Of a stretch of DNA of 64,000 bases, positions 1-8,762 are shown piece by piece. The first letter of the stretch is position 1. Each line of letters starts with the position of its first letter. The notes beneath the pieces were generated by a model that saw only the letters and a program-made list of their open reading frames with translations, ran no database searches and was not told where the DNA came from. Origin of the DNA: Methylosinus sp. C49 (lineage in GTDB: Bacteria; Pseudomonadota; Alphaproteobacteria; Rhizobiales; Beijerinckiaceae); contig NZ_AP022332.1 in NCBI RefSeq assembly GCF_009936375.1, positions 2,884,501 through 2,948,500 on the forward strand, given 5' to 3'. A program made the translations under genes and the position numbers.

Positions 1-2
1 CC

Positions 3-467
3 GCCCAAGCTCAGACGGCCCCTGCTCAGACCGACGCTCCTGCGGCGCCTCCCGCTCCGCCCGTCCCCGCCGCTCCCCTCGCGCCGACGGCTACCTCGGC
101 GCCGCCCGTCCCGCCCAGCACGACAGTGCAGACGGCGCCGGATTCGGGCGCGCCCCCGGCGGCTCCGGCTCCCGACATGATCACGCAGCTCGTGCCGCTG
201 CTGTTCGTCACGCTGATCGTCTATTTCATCGTGCTGCGTCCGCAAGCGCGCCGCACGAAAGAGCAGAAGGACTCGCTCAAGAATGTGCGGCGCGGCGACA
301 CGGTCGTCACCAGCGGCGGGCTGATCGGCAAGGTCACTAAGACCATCGACGACGCCGAGGTCGAGGTCGAGATCGCGCAGAACATCCGCGTGCGCGTGCT
401 GCGCTCCGCCATCGCCGAGGTGCGCGCCAAGGGCGAGCCGGTGAAGGATCAGGCGGCCTCGCGCTAG
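3..467 (+). CDS. yajC: YajC, preprotein translocase accessory subunit (5' end outside window)
   Basis: Inner-membrane subunit that associates with SecD and SecF. The core is plain from about position 180 on: one membrane segment (LVPLLFVTLIVYFIVLRPQ), then the YajC hallmark of a conserved RPQ followed by a basic KEQK stretch and a small beta domain (RGDTVVTSGGLIGKV). The frame stays open to the window edge and encodes a long Ala/Pro/Thr-rich stretch before the membrane segment, so the true start probably lies upstream. A GTG at 126 would give a 113-residue protein of normal YajC size and cannot be excluded. secD follows after 91 bases in the usual yajC-secD-secF order. Confidence 0.9.
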   Translation, partial: AQAQTAPAQTDAPAAPPAPPVPAAPLAPTATSAPPVPPSTTVQTAPDSGAPPAAPAPDMITQLVPLLFVTLIVYFIVLRPQARRTKEQKDSLKNVRRGDTVVTSGGLIGKVTKTIDDAEVEVEIAQNIRVRVLRSAIAEVRAKGEPVKDQAASR

Positions 468-558
468 CCGCTGCTCGGAACGCGACGCCTCGCATCCCGG
501 CCGCCGCGCCCGGCGCCGGGACCTTTCTTTTAGGACCGCCCCACAGGACCGACGATCC

Positions 559-2148
559 ATGCTGCGCTTCGCCACCTGGAAGATCATCGCCATTCTGGCG
601 CTGACGCTCGCCGCCGTTCTCGTCGTCGTCCCCAGCATGCTCGCGCCGGCGAGCGTCAAGGCGCTCGAAAACGCCCTGCCCTCCTGGGCGCAGCCCCGCA
701 CCATCGTGCTCGGCCTCGATCTGCAGGGCGGCTCCTATGTGATGCTCGAGGTGGACAAGGCCTCGGTGCTGCACACGCAGGTGACCAATCTGCGCGACGA
801 TGTGCGCCGCATTCTGCGCGAGGAGAAGGTCGCCATCACCGGCGGCATAGGCGCGCAGGCGCGCGGCGTGCAGCTGCGCATCCCCGACGCCGCCGAGCGC
901 GCCAAGGTGCTGCCGAAGTTCCGCAATCTGGCGCAGGGCTTCGGCGCGAAAATCGGCGGCGCGCCGCCGCTGGAAGTGCGCGATTCGGGCGATGGCCTCG
1001 TGCAGATCGTCGTCACCGACTCCGGCGTGACCGACAAGGTCCGCCACGCCGTCGATCAGTCGATCGAGGTGATCCGCCGCCGCGTCGATGCGCTGGGCAC
1101 GCGCGAGGCCAGCATTCAGCGCGAGGGCGACGATCGCATCATCGTCCAAGTGCCGGGCCTGCAGGACCCGGAGCAGCTCAAGACCATCCTCGGTCAGACC
1201 GCCAAGCTGGAATTCCGCCTCGTCGCCGAGCCGGGCCAGAGCCCTTCGGAGCTGGAGGAGCTCGAGCAGGCCGATCAATCCGGCAAGATCGCCATCGAGA
1301 AGCAGGTCATGGTGCAGGGCGAGGATCTGACCGACGCCCAGCCCGGCTTCGACCAGCAGCGCGGCGGCGAGCCGGTGGTCAATTTCCGCTTCAATATTCG
1401 CGGCGCGCAGAAATTCGGCGAGGTCACATCCAAGAATGTCGGCCGGCTCTTCGCCATCGTGCTCGACAATAAGGTGATTTCGGCGCCGCGCATCCTGCAG
1501 CCGATCACCGGCGGCTCCGGCCAGATATCCGGCCATTTCACCGTCGAGCAGGCCAACAACCTCTCGATCCTGCTGCGCGCCGGCGCCCTGCCCGCCAAGC
1601 TCGACATCATCGAGGAACGCACAGTCGGCCCCGGCCTCGGCCAGGATTCGATCGACGCCGGCAAACGCGCGGCCTATGTCGGCGCCGGCCTCGTCGTCGT
1701 CTATATGCTCATCACCTATGGCGTGTTCGGAATCTTCGCCAATCTGGCGCTCTTCGTCCATATCGCCTTCATCTTCGCCGGCCTCGTGCTGCTCGGCTCG
1801 ACGCTGACATTGCCGGGCATCGCCGGCATTGTGCTGACGATCGGCATGGCGGTCGACTCCAACGTGCTGATCTATGAGCGTATTCGCGAGGAGCAGCATG
1901 GCGGCCGCTCGATCCTCGCCGCGCTGGACGCGGGCTTCAACCGCGCCTTCGCGACCATCGTCGACTCCAATGTCACAATGTTCGTCGCCGCGGCGATCCT
2001 CTATTTCCTCGGCTCCGGCCCCGTACGCGGCTTCGCCGTGTCGCTCGCGCTCGGCATTCTGACGACTATCGTGACCGCCGTCACCATGACGCGGATGATG
2101 ATCGCGATCTGGTATCATTACGCGCGCCCGACGCGCCTGCCGATCTGA
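559..2148 (+). CDS. secD: SecD, protein translocase subunit
   Basis: RND-type membrane subunit that uses the proton gradient to help pull exported proteins out of SecYEG. At 529 residues it has the standard layout: an N-terminal membrane helix, the LGLDLQGGSYVMLEV signature near residue 52, a large periplasmic domain (P1), and five C-terminal helices. The C-terminal part carries GMAVDSNVLIYERIREE, a diagnostic SecD motif with the conserved Asp. The start ATG has a weak upstream purine stretch. secF begins two bases after the stop, so the two are surely co-transcribed and probably translationally coupled. Confidence 0.97.
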   Translation: MLRFATWKIIAILALTLAAVLVVVPSMLAPASVKALENALPSWAQPRTIVLGLDLQGGSYVMLEVDKASVLHTQVTNLRDDVRRILREEKVAITGGIGAQARGVQLRIPDAAERAKVLPKFRNLAQGFGAKIGGAPPLEVRDSGDGLVQIVVTDSGVTDKVRHAVDQSIEVIRRRVDALGTREASIQREGDDRIIVQVPGLQDPEQLKTILGQTAKLEFRLVAEPGQSPSELEELEQADQSGKIAIEKQVMVQGEDLTDAQPGFDQQRGGEPVVNFRFNIRGAQKFGEVTSKNVGRLFAIVLDNKVISAPRILQPITGGSGQISGHFTVEQANNLSILLRAGALPAKLDIIEERTVGPGLGQDSIDAGKRAAYVGAGLVVVYMLITYGVFGIFANLALFVHIAFIFAGLVLLGSTLTLPGIAGIVLTIGMAVDSNVLIYERIREEQHGGRSILAALDAGFNRAFATIVDSNVTMFVAAAILYFLGSGPVRGFAVSLALGILTTIVTAVTMTRMMIAIWYHYARPTRLPI

Positions 2149-2150
2149 GG

Positions 2151-3134
2151 GTGAAACAGATGAAGCTGCTGCGTCTCGCCCCGGAGAACACCAAGTTCCC
2201 CTTCATGCGGTTCCGCCGCGTGAGCTACCCCTTCTCGGCTGTGCTCTCGATCTGCTCAATTCTGCTGTTCATCTTCAGCGGCATGAATTTCGGCATCGAC
2301 TTCGCCGGCGGCACGGTCATCGAATTGCGCGCCAAGGCCGGCCAGGCCGAGATCGCGACGCTGCGCCAGACGATCGAGAAGCTCGAGCTCGGCGACGTCG
2401 AGGTGCAATCCTTCGGCAATCAATCCGATGCGACCGTCCGCTTCGGACCGCAGAAGGGCGGCGATTCCGCCCAGCAGGCGGCGGTCGAAAAGGTTCGCGG
2501 CTCGGTCGGCTCGGACTATGAGCTGCGCCGCGTCGAGGTCGTCGGCCCGCGCGTCTCCGGCGAGCTGGTGCAATCGGGAACGCTCGGCGTCGTGCTGTCG
2601 ATCGTCGCCGTGCTCACCTATTTGTGGTTTCGCTTCGAATGGCAATTCGCCGTCGGCGCGGTGATCGCGACGATGCACGATCTGCTGCTCACGGTCGGCT
2701 TCTTCTCGCTCACCCATCTCGAATTCAACACGACGTCGATCGCGGCGATTCTGACCATCGTCGGCTACTCGCTGAACGAGACCGTCGTCGTGCTCGACCG
2801 AATTCGCGAGATGATGCGCAAATACAAGAAGATGCCGACAGATCAAATGATCGATCTCTCGATCAACGCCGTGCTGCCGCGTACGATCATGACGGCGACG
2901 ACGGTGTTTCTGGCGCTTTTCTCGCTGGCGATCTTCGGCGGCCATGTGATCCGCTCCTTCTCGCTCGCGATGATCTGGGGCATTTTCGTCGCCACTTATT
3001 CCTCGGTCTTCATCTGCTCACCCATGCTGATCTATCTCGGCCTGCGCAATGAGGATGCCGACAAGGCGCCGGAGGCGACGCCGAGCAAAGCCGCCGCCAA
3101 GGCGACGACGCGCGCCAAGCCCAAAGCGGCCTGA
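2151..3134 (+). CDS. secF: SecF, protein translocase subunit
   Basis: Partner of SecD in the SecDF complex. At 327 residues it shows the N-terminal helix, the GIDFAGGTVIELR motif (residues about 44-56), and five C-terminal helices containing GYSLNETVVVLDRIRE, the SecF equivalent of the SecD Asp motif. The C-terminus is a Lys/Ala-rich cytoplasmic tail. The start is either GTG 2151 or ATG 2160; both lie right behind the secD stop. The stop codon overlaps the next start (TGATG), so the downstream gene is in the same operon. Confidence 0.97.
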   Translation: MKQMKLLRLAPENTKFPFMRFRRVSYPFSAVLSICSILLFIFSGMNFGIDFAGGTVIELRAKAGQAEIATLRQTIEKLELGDVEVQSFGNQSDATVRFGPQKGGDSAQQAAVEKVRGSVGSDYELRRVEVVGPRVSGELVQSGTLGVVLSIVAVLTYLWFRFEWQFAVGAVIATMHDLLLTVGFFSLTHLEFNTTSIAAILTIVGYSLNETVVVLDRIREMMRKYKKMPTDQMIDLSINAVLPRTIMTATTVFLALFSLAIFGGHVIRSFSLAMIWGIFVATYSSVFICSPMLIYLGLRNEDADKAPEATPSKAAAKATTRAKPKAA

Positions 3135-3514
3135 TGGCCGAGCAGGGTCGAGGCTTCGTTCCGGGCCGCCACAGGATCGAGACCTATGGCGGCGGCGGCT
3201 TTCGCTTCGCGGAAATGTCGCATCGCGGCTCGCTGCTCGCCCTGCCCTCCGGGATTCACGCCTTGGAGGCCGTCTCCGCGGCGGAGATCGACGAGGCCAC
3301 GCTCGCGCCGCTCTTCGACGAGAGCGCCGGCGCGGTCGAGCTGCTGATCTTCGGCTCGGGCGAGAATTTGCGACCGCCTTCGGCCGCCTTGCGCGCGCGG
3401 CTGAAGCAGGCGGGAATCATGGTCGAGGCCATGGCCACCGGCGCGGCCGTTCGCACCTATAATATGCTGCTCGACGAGGACCGCCGCGTCGCCGCCGTGC
3501 TGATCGTGGTGTGA
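3134..3514 (+). CDS. Mth938-like domain protein (NDUFAF3 family)
   Basis: A 126-residue, single-domain protein of the Mth938/DUF498 fold. Diagnostic features are the IETYGGGGFRF beginning, a central LLIFGSGENLRPP and the later GIMVEAMATGAAVRTYNMLLDEDRRVAA, which is interrupted by the conserved T-Y-N. The human homologue NDUFAF3 is a complex I assembly factor. The bacterial protein has no firmly assigned biochemical role. The gene overlaps the secF stop by one base and its own stop overlaps the start of the following squalene/phytoene synthase-type gene, so all are one transcription unit. Confidence 0.9.
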   Translation: MAEQGRGFVPGRHRIETYGGGGFRFAEMSHRGSLLALPSGIHALEAVSAAEIDEATLAPLFDESAGAVELLIFGSGENLRPPSAALRARLKQAGIMVEAMATGAAVRTYNMLLDEDRRVAAVLIVV

Positions 3515-4410
3515 GCCGAGGTTTTTCGCCCATGGATGAGGCCGCGACGACCGAGCGCGAGACGGAGCTCGCCGACCACTACCGCCATTGCGAGGCGGCG
3601 CTGCGCGAGCAGGATCTCGACCTCTGGCTCGCCTGCCTGTTCGCGCCGGCGCAAGCGCGGCCGCATCTCCATGCGATCGGCGCTTTCTGCGCGGAGATTT
3701 CCAGCGTGCGGGCGCGCGTCTCGCAGCCGATTCTCGGCGAGATGCGGCTGCGCTGGTGGTACGATTCGCTGGAGGCGCCCGCCGATAGCGAGGGCGCCCG
3801 CGCCCATCCGATCGCCGACGCGCTTATCGATACGCTCGACCGCTCCGCCATCCCGCGGGACGAGGTCGTCGAGCTGCTCGAGGCCCATAGCTTCGACCTC
3901 TATGACGAGCAGATGGAGAGTCTCGCGGCGCTGGAGATCTATTGCGACCGCGTTTTCGGCGCGCCTTTGCGCTGGCGCGCGCGCGTCATCGACGCCGAGG
4001 ATGCGGCAAGGCAGGAGGAGGCGCTTCGACTCGCCGGGCGCGCCTATGGCCTCACGGCGATTCTGCGCGCCCTGCCCCGCCATTTGGCGCTAGGACAGCG
4101 ATTTTTGCCTCTCGATCTGCTCGCGCGCCGTCGCGCCGAGAGCGATTTCGTCGAGGCGAAGCTCACGCCCGCGCTCGCCGCAGCTATGGCGGAGCTGCGC
4201 GGCAAGGCGCGCGATTATTTCGAAAAGGCGCGCAAAGCCGTGCGCGGCGAGAGCGCGGCGCGTGCGGCTCTGCTGCCCGCCGCATTGATTCCGCTCTATC
4301 TCAGCGCGATGGAGCGCAAAGGCTTCGATCCGCTGCACATGATCGCCGAGCCGGCGCAATGGCGGCGGCAGTGGCGGCTGTGGCGCGCGGCAAGGGGGCG
4401 CGGCATATAG
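3511..4410 (+). CDS. squalene/phytoene synthase family protein (NDUFAF6-like)
   Basis: A 299-residue all-alpha protein of the trans-isoprenyl diphosphate synthase superfamily. It has the family's N-terminal LWLACLFAP and AIGAFCAEISSV region and MRLRWWYDSLE. The two Asp-rich motifs of true squalene or phytoene synthases (DxxxD) are not obvious: the first region reads FCAEIS and the second does not show a DVEDD-like box. This suggests a non-catalytic member like mitochondrial NDUFAF6. Start is GTG 3511, overlapping the previous gene, or ATG 3532. Location directly after the NDUFAF3-type gene supports a shared role in respiratory complex assembly rather than terpenoid synthesis; this is inference. 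Confidence 0.82.
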   Translation: MSRGFSPMDEAATTERETELADHYRHCEAALREQDLDLWLACLFAPAQARPHLHAIGAFCAEISSVRARVSQPILGEMRLRWWYDSLEAPADSEGARAHPIADALIDTLDRSAIPRDEVVELLEAHSFDLYDEQMESLAALEIYCDRVFGAPLRWRARVIDAEDAARQEEALRLAGRAYGLTAILRALPRHLALGQRFLPLDLLARRRAESDFVEAKLTPALAAAMAELRGKARDYFEKARKAVRGESAARAALLPAALIPLYLSAMERKGFDPLHMIAEPAQWRRQWRLWRAARGRGI

Positions 4411-4507
4411 TCCTGCGGAAAAACGCTGCGGAGCACAGGCGAAACGCGCTACAAATCGCAGAGCCGCGCGTCTCGCGCTGCTGCAATTGTCGAGACAACG
4501 CCGCCTC

Positions 4508-5911
4508 ATGACCAACACCGCGGACGCCGATTTCGGCCATCAGGCCCGCCAGCTTCGCGTCGACACGCTCATCATCCTGCGCTGGCTGGCGATCGCCGGC
4601 CAGACTTTCGCGACGCTCGTCACCTTCTTCTATTTTCAGTTCGATTTTCCGATCGGGCTGAGCTTCATCGCCATCGCGACCTCGGCCTGCCTCAACGCGG
4701 CGTTGCGCCTCGCCACGACGCGCACCTTCCGCCTCGACGACGGCGAGGCCGCGCTGCTCTTGTCCTATGACATATTGCAGCTCTCGGCCCTGCTCTATCT
4801 CACCGGCGGAGTCGCCAATCCTTTCGCCATGCTGTTTCTGGCGCCGGTGATGATCTCGGCCGTGTCTCTGCCGCGCAAGCTGACCATTCTGCTCGGCGTG
4901 CTGATGATCGCCGCGGCGACGATATTGACCGTCGAGTTTCAGCCCTTGCCCTGGTACGAGGGCGTCGAGCTGCATTTCCCGCTGCTCTATCGCACCGGCG
5001 TGTGGACGGCGCTGGTGCTGAGCGCGGCCTTCGTCGGCCTCTATGCGGCGCGCGTCTCCGACGAGGCGCGGCAATTGTCGACGGCCCTGGCGGCGACGGA
5101 GCTGGTGCTCGAGCGCGAGCAGCATCTCTCGCAGCTGGACGGCCTGGCGGCCGCCGCCGCGCATGAGCTCGGCACGCCGCTCGCCACGATCGCGGTCGTC
5201 ACCAAGGAGTTGCAAAACTCGGCGCTGGCCTCGGCCCCGGCGCTCGCCGACGATCTCGCTCTGCTGGCGCAGGAGGCGCGGCGCTGCCGGGACATTCTGC
5301 GCAAGCTCGTCTCGCTCGGCCAGGCGGACACCGGCGGCCTGCTCGACATGCAGACGCTGGAGACCATGCTCGAGGAAGTGGTCGAGCCGCATCGCGCCTT
5401 CGGCGTCGACATAGAGCTGACGCGGCGCGGCCCGCCCCAGGAGCCGAGCTTCTCGCGCAATCCCGGCATCGTCTACGGGCTCGGCAATCTCGTCGAGAAC
5501 GCCGTCGATTTCGCCCGCTCGCGCGTGCGCATAGAGGCCTTATGGTCCAAGGAGCTCGTCGTCATCGTCATAGAGGATGACGGCCCCGGCTTCTCACAGG
5601 CGATTCTCAATCGCCTCGGCGATCCTTATGTCAGCGGACGCCCGACCGATCGGCGCACCAAGAACGAGCCGGGCTCCGGCCTCGGCCTCGGCCTCTTCAT
5701 CGCCAAGACGCTGCTCGAGCGCTCCGGCGCGACCGTGACCACGGCCAATGTGCAGGCCCCGCAGACAGGCGCCAAGGTGACGATCTCCTGGCCGCGCGCG
5801 GCGCTGGAACGCTCTATCGCCAATGGCGAGGGAGGCGGGCACGAGCGCGGCTTCGACCAGGGCCCGGACCGCGGCGGGGACCAACAAACGCCTTCGTCCG
5901 ACGCTGCGTGA
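4508..5911 (+). CDS. regB: ActS/RegB/PrrB-type redox sensor histidine kinase
   Basis: Membrane histidine kinase controlling redox-responsive genes with its partner regulator. About six helices fill residues 20-180. GGVANPF at 100-106 matches the ubiquinone-binding GGxxNPF heptad of RegB. The H-box is AAAHELGTPLATI with phospho-acceptor His219, and Cys260 in EARRCRDIL corresponds to the redox-active cysteine of RegB. N, G1 (IEDDGPGF) and G2 (GSGLGLGLFIAKTL) boxes complete the ATPase domain. The C-terminal 35 residues are a low-complexity Gly/Asp-rich tail. ATG 4508 is preferred over the TTG seven codons upstream. The regulator gene follows on the same strand. Confidence 0.93.
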   Translation: MTNTADADFGHQARQLRVDTLIILRWLAIAGQTFATLVTFFYFQFDFPIGLSFIAIATSACLNAALRLATTRTFRLDDGEAALLLSYDILQLSALLYLTGGVANPFAMLFLAPVMISAVSLPRKLTILLGVLMIAAATILTVEFQPLPWYEGVELHFPLLYRTGVWTALVLSAAFVGLYAARVSDEARQLSTALAATELVLEREQHLSQLDGLAAAAAHELGTPLATIAVVTKELQNSALASAPALADDLALLAQEARRCRDILRKLVSLGQADTGGLLDMQTLETMLEEVVEPHRAFGVDIELTRRGPPQEPSFSRNPGIVYGLGNLVENAVDFARSRVRIEALWSKELVVIVIEDDGPGFSQAILNRLGDPYVSGRPTDRRTKNEPGSGLGLGLFIAKTLLERSGATVTTANVQAPQTGAKVTISWPRAALERSIANGEGGGHERGFDQGPDRGGDQQTPSSDAA

Positions 5912-5948
5912 TGCTATATTGAATAATCCCAAACCAGGACGACGACGC

Positions 5949-6548
5949 ATGATCGACGATGCTGGCGCAGCCGAACATATGGATTTCGACGCGGCCGTGG
6001 AGGCCACGCTCGGGGAGCTCCCGCAGGAGCGCTCGCTGCTGATCGTGGAGGACGACAAGCCCTTCCTCGGCCGGCTCACGCGCGCCATGGAGGCGCGCGG
6101 CTTTCTCGTGACCGCGGTGGAGAGCGTCGCAGACGGCCTCGCCGCCGTCGAGGCGGCGCCGCCCGCCTTCGCCATCATCGACATGCGGCTCGGCGACGGC
6201 AATGGCATAGACGTCATCTCGTCGCTCAAGGAGAAGCGGCCGGACGCTCGCGGCATCATCCTCACCGGCTATGGCAATATCGCCACGGCGGTGACGGCGG
6301 TGAAGCTCGGCGCCTTCGATTATCTGGCCAAGCCCGCCGACGCCGATGAAATCTATCATGCGCTGATGGCGACCAAGATCGACAAGCCCGACGCGGTCGA
6401 CAATCCCATGTCGGCGGATCGCGTGCGCTGGGAGCATATTCAGCGCGTCTATGAGAGCTGCGACCGCAATGTGTCGGAGACGGCGCGTCGGCTCAACATG
6501 CATCGCCGCACGCTGCAGCGCATATTGGCCAAGCGCGCGCCGAGATGA
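5949..6548 (+). CDS. regA: ActR/RegA/PrrA-type response regulator
   Basis: DNA-binding response regulator partnered with the kinase just upstream. Residues 28-140 are a receiver domain with acidic pair ED at 34-35, phospho-acceptor Asp78 (AIIDMRLGDG), the conserved Thr in GIILTGYGNI and Lys in LAKPAD. The C-terminus is the Fis-type helix-turn-helix typical of this family (NVSETARRLNMHRRTLQRIL). ATG 5949 gives 199 residues, close to the usual 180-190. A longer in-frame reading from 5823 would overlap the kinase gene and adds residues that do not belong to the family. Confidence 0.95.
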   Translation: MIDDAGAAEHMDFDAAVEATLGELPQERSLLIVEDDKPFLGRLTRAMEARGFLVTAVESVADGLAAVEAAPPAFAIIDMRLGDGNGIDVISSLKEKRPDARGIILTGYGNIATAVTAVKLGAFDYLAKPADADEIYHALMATKIDKPDAVDNPMSADRVRWEHIQRVYESCDRNVSETARRLNMHRRTLQRILAKRAPR

Positions 6549-6578
6549 GCGCGCCGCGATGAGGCGCCGTGGCGCTGG

Positions 6579-7034
6579 TCAGAATTCGTCGCGATGCAGG
6601 GCGTGATGAAGCCGCTCCGCCGCCGCGCCGGCGAAGCGCAGCAGCATGGCCTTGCGGCTGGCCGGAGCGAGCTTGTGGACCGGCGCCTCGCGCGTCAGCA
6701 TGGCGCCATGCGCGTCGGCGACGATGAGTCCGGCGTCCATGGGAAAAGCCTCCTCCGAGAGATCGCAGGGAATGGCGAAATAGAACCGATCGCAATGGAG
6801 GCGATAGTCCATCCATTTGCGATCGGCGCGGAAATCGGCGAGCGAGCTCTTCACCTCTATAATGCGCAATGCGCCATCCGGCGCGAGAGCGACGAGATCG
6901 GCGCGCCGCCCGCCCGGCAGCGGCAGTTCCGCGAGCACAGAAAACCCGGCCGCGCGCAAATAGCGCCGCGCGCCGCGCGTCACGAGACGAGCGTTTTGCT
7001 CGCGCAAACTTTCGAGCGGAGAGGCGGACTCCAT
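6579..7034 (-). CDS. mmcB: MmcB family DNA repair protein
   Basis: A 151-residue protein of the MmcB family, named for a Caulobacter gene in the DNA damage response. The visible signature is a nuclease-like core: RADLVAL, then IIEVKSSLADFRADRKWMDY, with the D...ExK pattern of the PD-(D/E)xK fold, and later CDRFYFAIP. The biochemical activity is inferred from fold. ATG 7034 fits the family length; the open frame continues far upstream antisense to the next gene and was trimmed. It is divergent from the binding-protein gene at 7146. Confidence 0.85.
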   Translation of the reverse strand: MESASPLESLREQNARLVTRGARRYLRAAGFSVLAELPLPGGRRADLVALAPDGALRIIEVKSSLADFRADRKWMDYRLHCDRFYFAIPCDLSEEAFPMDAGLIVADAHGAMLTREAPVHKLAPASRKAMLLRFAGAAAERLHHALHRDEF

Positions 7035-7145
7035 CGCATAATCTCGGAATGGCGGGAGAGCGAGAGGTCGGCCATTGTGCCCATGAGGCGACGCGCTGCG
7101 CAAGCGGCGCAGCGAGCCGCCGGGCGTTGAGGGAGAGCAGATCGA

Positions 7146-8228
7146 ATGAGAATCCTCGCCGCATGTCTGCTCGCGCTCGGAGGCGCCATGGGCGCACAGG
7201 GCGCCGAGCGGGTCGTCAACATCTTCAATTGGAGCGATTATATCGACCCGCGCGTGCTCGAGGACTTCACCCGCGAGACAGGCGTTAAGGTCATCTACGA
7301 CACCTATGATTCCAACGAGATATTGGAAACGCGCCTGCTCGCCGGCGCCGCCGGTTATGATGTCGTCGTCCCCTCGGCGACCTTTCTGCAAAGGCAGATC
7401 AAGGCCGGCGTCTATCGCCCGCTCGACAAGAGCAAGCTCAAGAATATCGACAATGTCTGGCCGGAGATCGCGCAGCGTCTCTCGCGCTATGATCCAGGCA
7501 ATGCCCATGCTGTAAGCTATATGTGGTTCACCACCGGCGTCGCTTATAATGTCGCCAAGATCAAAGAGCGCATCGGCGATAAGCCGATCGCCTCCTGGGA
7601 CCAGGTGCTGAAGCCGGAAAATCTTCGCAAATTCGCCGATTGCGGCGTCTATGTGCTCGATAGTCCCGAAGATCTCTTCTCGATCACGCTCAATTACCTG
7701 AAGCTCGATCCCAATTCCAAGGAGCCCGGGGACATTCGGCGCGCCGCCGATCTGCTCTCCGGCCTGCGGCGGCACATTAAGAAATTCCACTCCTCAGAAT
7801 ATATCAACGCGCTCGCCAATGGCGACATTTGCCTCGCCATCGGCTGGGCCGGCGATAGCTTCCAGGCGCGCAATCGCGCCCGCGAGGCCGCCAATGGCGT
7901 CGAGATCGCCTATGTCATCCCGCAGGAGGGGACGCTGATGTCGCTCGACAGCCTCGCCATCCCCAAGGACGCGCCGCACCCCGACGAGGCGCATCTCTTC
8001 ATCGATTATCTGCTGCGGCCGGAGGTCGCCGCCCGCAACACCAAGATCACCAATTTCGCCAATGGCGTCGGCGCCTCGCGGCCGCTGGTGGACAAGGAGA
8101 TCGCCGAGAATCCGGCGATCTATCCCGATGCGGCGACGATGAAGCGTCTCTTCACCGTCACGGCGCCGGATCAGCCGATCCAGAAAATCGTCACCCGCGA
8201 ATGGACGCGGGTGAAGACCGGCCGCTGA
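7146..8228 (+). CDS. potF: periplasmic spermidine/putrescine-type substrate-binding protein
   Basis: Extracellular solute-binding protein resembling PotF/PotD. Residues 1-19 form a signal peptide (cleavage after GAQG-A). The mature start VVNIFNWSDYIDPRVLEDF is characteristic of polyamine-binding proteins, as are YDVVVPSATFLQRQI, GVAYNV, and LAIGWAGDSFQA. Length 360 matches the family. A good ribosome-binding site (GGGAG) precedes the ATG. No permease or ATPase of the ABC transporter is adjacent, so either the partner genes are elsewhere or the protein is a sensor-type binding protein. Which polyamine is bound cannot be told from the sequence. Confidence 0.88.
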   Translation: MRILAACLLALGGAMGAQGAERVVNIFNWSDYIDPRVLEDFTRETGVKVIYDTYDSNEILETRLLAGAAGYDVVVPSATFLQRQIKAGVYRPLDKSKLKNIDNVWPEIAQRLSRYDPGNAHAVSYMWFTTGVAYNVAKIKERIGDKPIASWDQVLKPENLRKFADCGVYVLDSPEDLFSITLNYLKLDPNSKEPGDIRRAADLLSGLRRHIKKFHSSEYINALANGDICLAIGWAGDSFQARNRAREAANGVEIAYVIPQEGTLMSLDSLAIPKDAPHPDEAHLFIDYLLRPEVAARNTKITNFANGVGASRPLVDKEIAENPAIYPDAATMKRLFTVTAPDQPIQKIVTREWTRVKTGR

Positions 8229-8303
8229 GAAAAACGGTTCGCCTCTTGCTGCGAGTGGGATGGCGGCGCCGCCGCCGTCTCATTATGAAACAGGACGAAG
8301 CCA

Positions 8304-8747
8304 GTGATGATCCGCGCGACCGAACGCAGGAAGACGCCGTTCCTGGTCTCGACGGCCACGAAGCCTTGCGGCGTCGAATCCTTCGCCCGCCATGTGGCGG
8401 CGCGATGGGGCGAGCTCGGCCTCGAGGCGCAGCGGCTCGCCGTCTCGCGCCGCGGCAGCGTGCTCGCCTGCCTGCAATCCGGCAAAGCCGGTGATCGTCA
8501 ACGCGCCGCGAGAGGCCGGCGAGTTCGATCATCGCTCCTATCGCCGCGCCATCGCCGACGGCTCGCTGATGCTGCTCGCCAATAACGCCGACGCGCGCGC
8601 CTATGCCGACGCCTCGCGCGCGCAGAAAGCCCGCCCTCGCGCACGCTGTCGCCAATCTTTGATCAGTGCTGGCGCGACGCCGCCGCCACTATCGCGGCCG
8701 CGCTCGATACGGAGCCCATGAACGCCGCCCCGCTTGTGGCCGAGTAA
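8304..8747 (+). pseudogene. decayed glycosyltransferase-like gene
   Basis: Three coding-looking segments lie in two alternating frames. From 8304 (GTG, or ATG 8307) the frame encodes a start resembling a GT4 glycosyltransferase (FLVSTATKPCGVESFARH, comparable to the GGVE motif). Near 8475 the sensible reading jumps one frame (VIVNAPREAGEFDHRSYRR, then ADGSLMLLANNADARAY). Near 8635 it returns to the first frame (SPIFDQCWRDAAATIAAAL) and ends at the TAA 8745-8747. The total is far shorter than an intact glycosyltransferase, so an internal deletion plus frameshifts is likely. Two sequencing errors could explain the frame changes but not the missing length. It lies at the 3' end of the exopolysaccharide gene on the other strand. 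Confidence 0.5.
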
Positions 8748-8762
8748 GAAGACGAGACCGCG

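Noticed and set aside
337-2118. 593-codon minus-strand open frame opposite secD
   Set aside because: Arg/Ala/Asp/His-rich translation without motifs; typical antisense frame in GC-rich DNA opposite a certain gene.
3511-4410. true phytoene or squalene synthase in a carotenoid or hopanoid pathway
   Set aside because: The Asp-rich metal-binding motifs are not evident, and no isoprenoid gene lies nearby.
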